Source of the DNA: Portulaca oleracea
Taxonomy: Eukaryota > Streptophyta > Magnoliopsida > Caryophyllales > Portulacaceae
Length of the DNA: 64,000 bases
Reading direction: 5' to 3'
NCBI GenBank assembly: GCA_029582165.1
Contig: CM055870.1
Coordinates: forward strand, 10,597,832 to 10,661,831
The translations under genes and the position numbers were made by a program. Numbering within the stretch: the first letter of the stretch is position 1; each line of letters opens with the position of its first letter. Under the pieces are notes generated by a model. It did no database searches. It was not told the origin of the DNA and saw only the letters and a list, made by a program, of their open reading frames with translations. Of this stretch, positions 59,425 through 64,000 are shown piece by piece.

Positions 59425-62400
59425 TAATAATAATAATAATCACATAATAATAACAATAATAATAATAATAATAATCATAACAATAATAATAATCATAACA
59501 ATAATAATAATAATAATAACATTAATACTAATAATAATAATAACCACACATGATATTCCCAATATACCCTTGTTAGTCCCTCAACGGTCCTACGAGCTCA
59601 AGTGTCAGGAAAATAGTCCCAAACGAAAATTTAACAATTAACGGAGTCAAACCTAATTTAATAACGACGTCACGGTCAACATCTTTGGATTTTTTTCGGG
59701 GTTTTACATAAAATATTAAGGTTTCATACAAAATTTAATGTAAGTACGACGGGGCGTCTAAAGTGTCTTTTTTTCTCTCCCCTAACCCTAGAAGCAACGG
59801 CGATTAAGGCTCGTGCGGAGGAGTGTTCCCCACGCTACCGGCGATAGGGGTTTTTGAAGCGACTCCGACCTAGCACCTGCAGTCAGGAAACAATTGTGAT
59901 TCTGATAGTAGTGCTACAATGGAGATGGCGATTGAACAGGCGTTTAGGAAGATGAAGTTGACAGAGGAAGAAGAAGAGATAGTTGTGGATTGTGATGGTG
60001 ACGAGGACGTAGAGAAGGCGGAGCAGTTAGCCTTAAGTCTGCTTGGGAAACTGCATACAACACATTCCTTCAACATGAAGCGATGAAAGCGACCCTTAAA
60101 AACATATGGCGGCTGGGAAAGGGTATGGTGATCAAGGAAATGGATAAAAACCTATTTTTGTTCCAGTTCTTTTCAAAAGCAGATAAATTGGCGGTAATGA
60201 TGGAGGCCCCCTGGACTTTTGATGGGCATGCGCTATTGTTGAAGGAACTGGGTGGAACAGAAAAGTATTCAGAGGTAGTGTTTGATACGATACGTTTCTG
60301 AGTGAAAGTTCGGACATCCCGGCAATCAAGCAGACTAAAGGGTTTGCTGAGAACATGGCGAAGACAATGGGGAGGTTTGTATGTGTTGATGAGAGCAACC
60401 TGATAAGTATAGACAAATCTCTGAACTTTTGTGTGGACTTAGCTCTTAACAAACCACTTCGACGCGGGATCAAGGCAAAAATAGCGGGGAAAGAGATGTG
60501 TTTGAATGTGAAATATGTCAAACTGCCAGATTTTTGCTTTGGGTGCGGCAAGTTGGGGCATATATACAAAGGGTGCGAGGATTACGATGATGAGACAGTT
60601 GAATCTGATCTACCATACAATATCAATTTGAAGGCATCCCCTCTAAGAAGCAAACGCAGAGGAAGAGAAGGAGAAAAGGAGGAGGAAGTTCGATTAATCC
60701 AAGCATACAAGGAGGAGAGGAAGAACAAGAATGCAAAGAAAAAACTAAGATTTGACCCGGGAGGGATAGAAAAGGGGGGAGCCCCGATGAACGTTGACGA
60801 TCAACAAACTCTGGGGCTGGGGTCTGATGCCTTCAAAAGGAAGAAGCCAGAAGGAGAAAGTGATGGATGGGATATTCAGAGGACAACCATGGAGACGACG
60901 GCAGGTGCAAGGCACCGCCGCCAACGCCATGAGTATCCTATGCTTAAACTGCCGAGGATTGGGCAGTCCTCAGGCAGTGAAGGATCTCCGGAGACTTCTG
61001 GGGATTCAGAAGCCCAGCTTGGCTTTTCTCTCGGAAACTAAGCTTAGTGCAAGAGAGGCGATGGGGGTGTTAGATTCAATGACGGGGTTTCGGGGGTGGC
61101 AGTAGACAGTAGAGGACGCTCGGGAGGTGTGGCGCTATGGTGGAAGGAAGAAGTGGATGTAATAGTCCTCTCAATGTCCATTAACCATATTGATGCACAA
61201 GTTAAGTGGATAAACAAAGAGGACCTCTGGAGGTTCACAGGCATATATGGCTACCTGGAGACTGCAAATAAACTCAAAACCTGTAAAATAATCAAAGACC
61301 TCAAGTCACACTCGGATCTACCATGGCTGTTGGGGGGGATCTCAATGAGATTCTGTATCATTATGAGAAACTAGGTGGCCCGATGAAATCAGATTCGATT
61401 CTGGAGGCTGTCCGAGCAACACTAGACGAGTGTGGCCTCATGGATATGGGATTCTCAGGCCATAAATACACATGGTGGAACGGGCAGGAGGGGGAAGGCT
61501 CGGTGGAGGAAGTTTTAGATCGCTTTTGTGCCCAAGTATCATTGGTATCCCTTTTTTCGGAAGCTAAGGTTTTTCACGTAGACGATGATATCTCTGATCA
61601 TCTATCCATCGTTTTGAAATGTTTTGGCACACGCCAGCACAGGAGACGAAAAAAGCAGCGACGGTTTGAGGTGATGTGGACGCTAGATGAGAGATGCCAA
61701 GATACGATGAGGAATGCTTGGGGAGTTCCAACTAGTGGAGACAGCGTCCAAAGATTCCTGTGGAAAATCAACAACTGCATGACGCAACTCCTAGAATGGA
61801 ACAGGACTGATTTTGGCAATGTGCAGCAGGAAATTTGAAAGACCACAAATGCGATCGAGCTGTCTAATGACCCGGTTGTTCGGAAGAGATTATTGGGGGA
61901 TCTAAGAAACTGGAGACAGAAGGAGGAGATTATGTGGTGGCAGCGTTCTAGGGTACAGTACCTTATGCACGGGGACCAGAATACCAGTTGGTTTTATCAA
62001 AAGGCAAACGACAGGAAAAAGACAAACTACATTGACACGTTAAAGGACACCACCGGCAGAGTATGCACGAACCTTGAAGAGATTCAAGACATCATTCTAA
62101 CATACTTTGCATGCCTTTTCACAACGGAGAACCCTCAGGAATGCAATGAGTTGCTTAATCTGGTGGAACCCAAAGTGGGGGAAGAAATGAACACGGAACT
62201 GTGCAAACCGTATTCGAAAGAGGAAGTAGCCGAAGCTCTGAAAATGATGCATTCGAATAAAGCCCCGGGACCAGATGGAATGAATCCATATTTTTTCCAG
62301 AAGTTCTAGGACGATGTCGGAGATGATGTATCCGAAGCGGTTCTAGATGTGCTGAACGGTAATGCCAATCCGAAGGGTATGAATCATACTCATATAGCAC

Positions 62401-64000
62401 TGATTCCGAAGAAAAGCAGACCGGAAGAGATAGGTGACTACCGCCCAATTAGTCTCTGCAATGTGACATATAAATTCATCACTAAGGTGATTACGAACTG
62501 CCTCAAATCACTTCTACCGTCCATTATCTCCCCCAATCAGAGCGCGTTTACACCGGGGCGCATGATTACAGACAACATGATCATCGCTCATGAAATTTTC
62601 CACTCAATGCGGGGAAGCCAAGCGACAAGTTGGAGTATGGCGATCAAATTAGATATGGCAAAGGCATATGACAAAGTTGAGTGGTCTTTCTTGCGACGAA
62701 TCCTCCTCAAATTGGGGTTCAGAGAAATGTGGGTCAACGTGGTCATGTCATGTGCCGAAACCGCAACTTTCTCGTTCATTGTTAATGGGGAACCTTGTGG
62801 GCACGTCAAACCGAGTCGAGGGCTGAGACAGGGCGACCCACTGTCGCCATACCTTTTCTTACTTCTAACAGAGGCACTGTCGTGCCTATTGGAGAAAGCG
62901 AATCAAAATGGAGATTTATCAAGCTACAAAGTATGCCGAGGGGCACCAGCGATCTCGCACCTCCTTTTTGTCGATGACTCACTGGTGTTTGCTAAAGCAA
63001 CTGTTGAGCAAGCCACTACGCTGAGAGAGCTCCTTCAGCAGTATGAGGCCGCAAAGAAGATGAGCCAGCAAAGAAGGGATGAGATTCTCATTATTCTAGA
63101 CATGAAGGAAGTTTTGGCCCACGATAAATACCTTGGGCTACCGACCCATATCGGCCATTCGAAGAGGAAAGCTTTTGCTGGAATAAAAGATCGCATAATT
63201 AAAAAGGTCGGAGGGTGGATGGGAAGACACTTGTCTTGGGCGGGTAAGGAAGTCCTTGTGAAGGCGGTGGCCCAGGCGATACCCATCTATGCGATGAGCA
63301 TTTTCCGGCTCCCGGATTCTTTTTGTGGAGATTTGCAAGCGGCCATCACTAGATACTGGTGGGGAGCCAAAGAAGGTCGACGGAAAATCCATTGGGTTAG
63401 TAGGAGCAGACTGTGTGAGAGCAAAAGTCAAGGAGGGATGGGTTTCCGGGATCTTGCGGACTTCAACGATGCCCTTTTAGCTCGGCAGATATGGAGACTT
63501 ATGCATAACCAAGACTCACTGGCGTATGTAATTCTAAAAGCCAAGTATTTCCCTCGGAGTGGAATCATGGATGTCGGCGTCCCGTCCAATGCGATCTATC
63601 TTTGGAAGAGTTTAAGTGGGACGAGGTGGGTGGTGGAGAAGGGGACGCGGTGGATTGTAGGAGATGGATACTCCCTCAATTTGTGGGAGTCGAAATGGAT
63701 ACCGAGACCCACTTCATTCAAAGTCATAACACCGAAAAAAATGGAGTACTCGCTAATTAGAGTGGGGGACTTGATTAACCGGGACAAAGGTGTTTGGAGG
63801 GATGACATGCTAGAAAGGATGATGCTCAAGCCGGATATTGACTCGATCAAATCAATTCCCCTGTGTACGTTGTGGCCTCGAGATAGGCTCATTTGGCACT
63901 ATGCTACTGACGGGGAGTTGTCTGTAAAAAGCGCTTACAGAGCAATTAGGGAATGGAAACAAGTATCTCAGCCATTGACAAGTCTCAATCAAGCTGCAGA

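Overview
The window is nuclear DNA from a flowering plant, most likely a eudicot. It has intron-rich GT-AG genes, AT-rich introns and intergenic DNA, plant-specific protein families and dense plant transposable elements. The gene sequences look most like Caryophyllales (spinach, beet and quinoa relatives), but that is an impression from sequence, not a test.

Four host genes can be supported. A long RelA/SpoT homologue of the RSH1 type runs on the + strand (about 2206-16316, about 24 exons). Tail-to-tail with it on the - strand is a small secreted Ole e 1-like protein gene (16931-17782), then the ribosomal protein uL16/RPL10 gene (20599-22348, 4 exons). A second Ole e 1-like gene of the same architecture and strand lies at 46348-47922. 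The two Ole e 1-like genes look like a duplicated pair pushed apart by about 28.5 kb of mobile DNA and the RPL10 gene.

Most of the rest is transposons, often nested. 18-23 kb: hAT-like and foldback MITEs. 23.4-28.5 kb: Helitron-like copies with three readable 3' ends. 28.9-43.2 kb: decayed Copia remnants, one of which carries a Pack-MULE-like element (29932-34862; 10-bp target duplication; captured DUF569 gene fragment; itself split by a 3.5-kb solo LTR) and a complete Copia element (35279-42539; two LTRs; TTTCT duplication; itself split by a 1.9-kb solo LTR inside the protease DTG motif). 43.5-45.8 kb: a long-inverted-repeat element holding a GC-rich captured segment and a solo LTR with heat-shock-element-like motifs. 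49.5-55.5 kb: a CACTA element (49900-55063) inside an older LTR-like repeat. 55.86-56.19 kb: a nuclear copy of chloroplast ycf2. 57.2-59.7 kb: an LTR element with a deleted interior, - strand. 59.7-64 kb: a LINE/L1-type element running off the end of the window.

Functionally, RSH1 (plastid (p)ppGpp metabolism) and RPL10 (cytosolic ribosome) are housekeeping genes, and the Ole e 1-like proteins are probably extracellular. No operon-like or defence-type gene system is visible. The most notable biology is the layered transposition history, the gene capture and the plastid DNA insertion. All exon boundaries were read by eye from splice sites, reading frame and family similarity; no alignment program was run.
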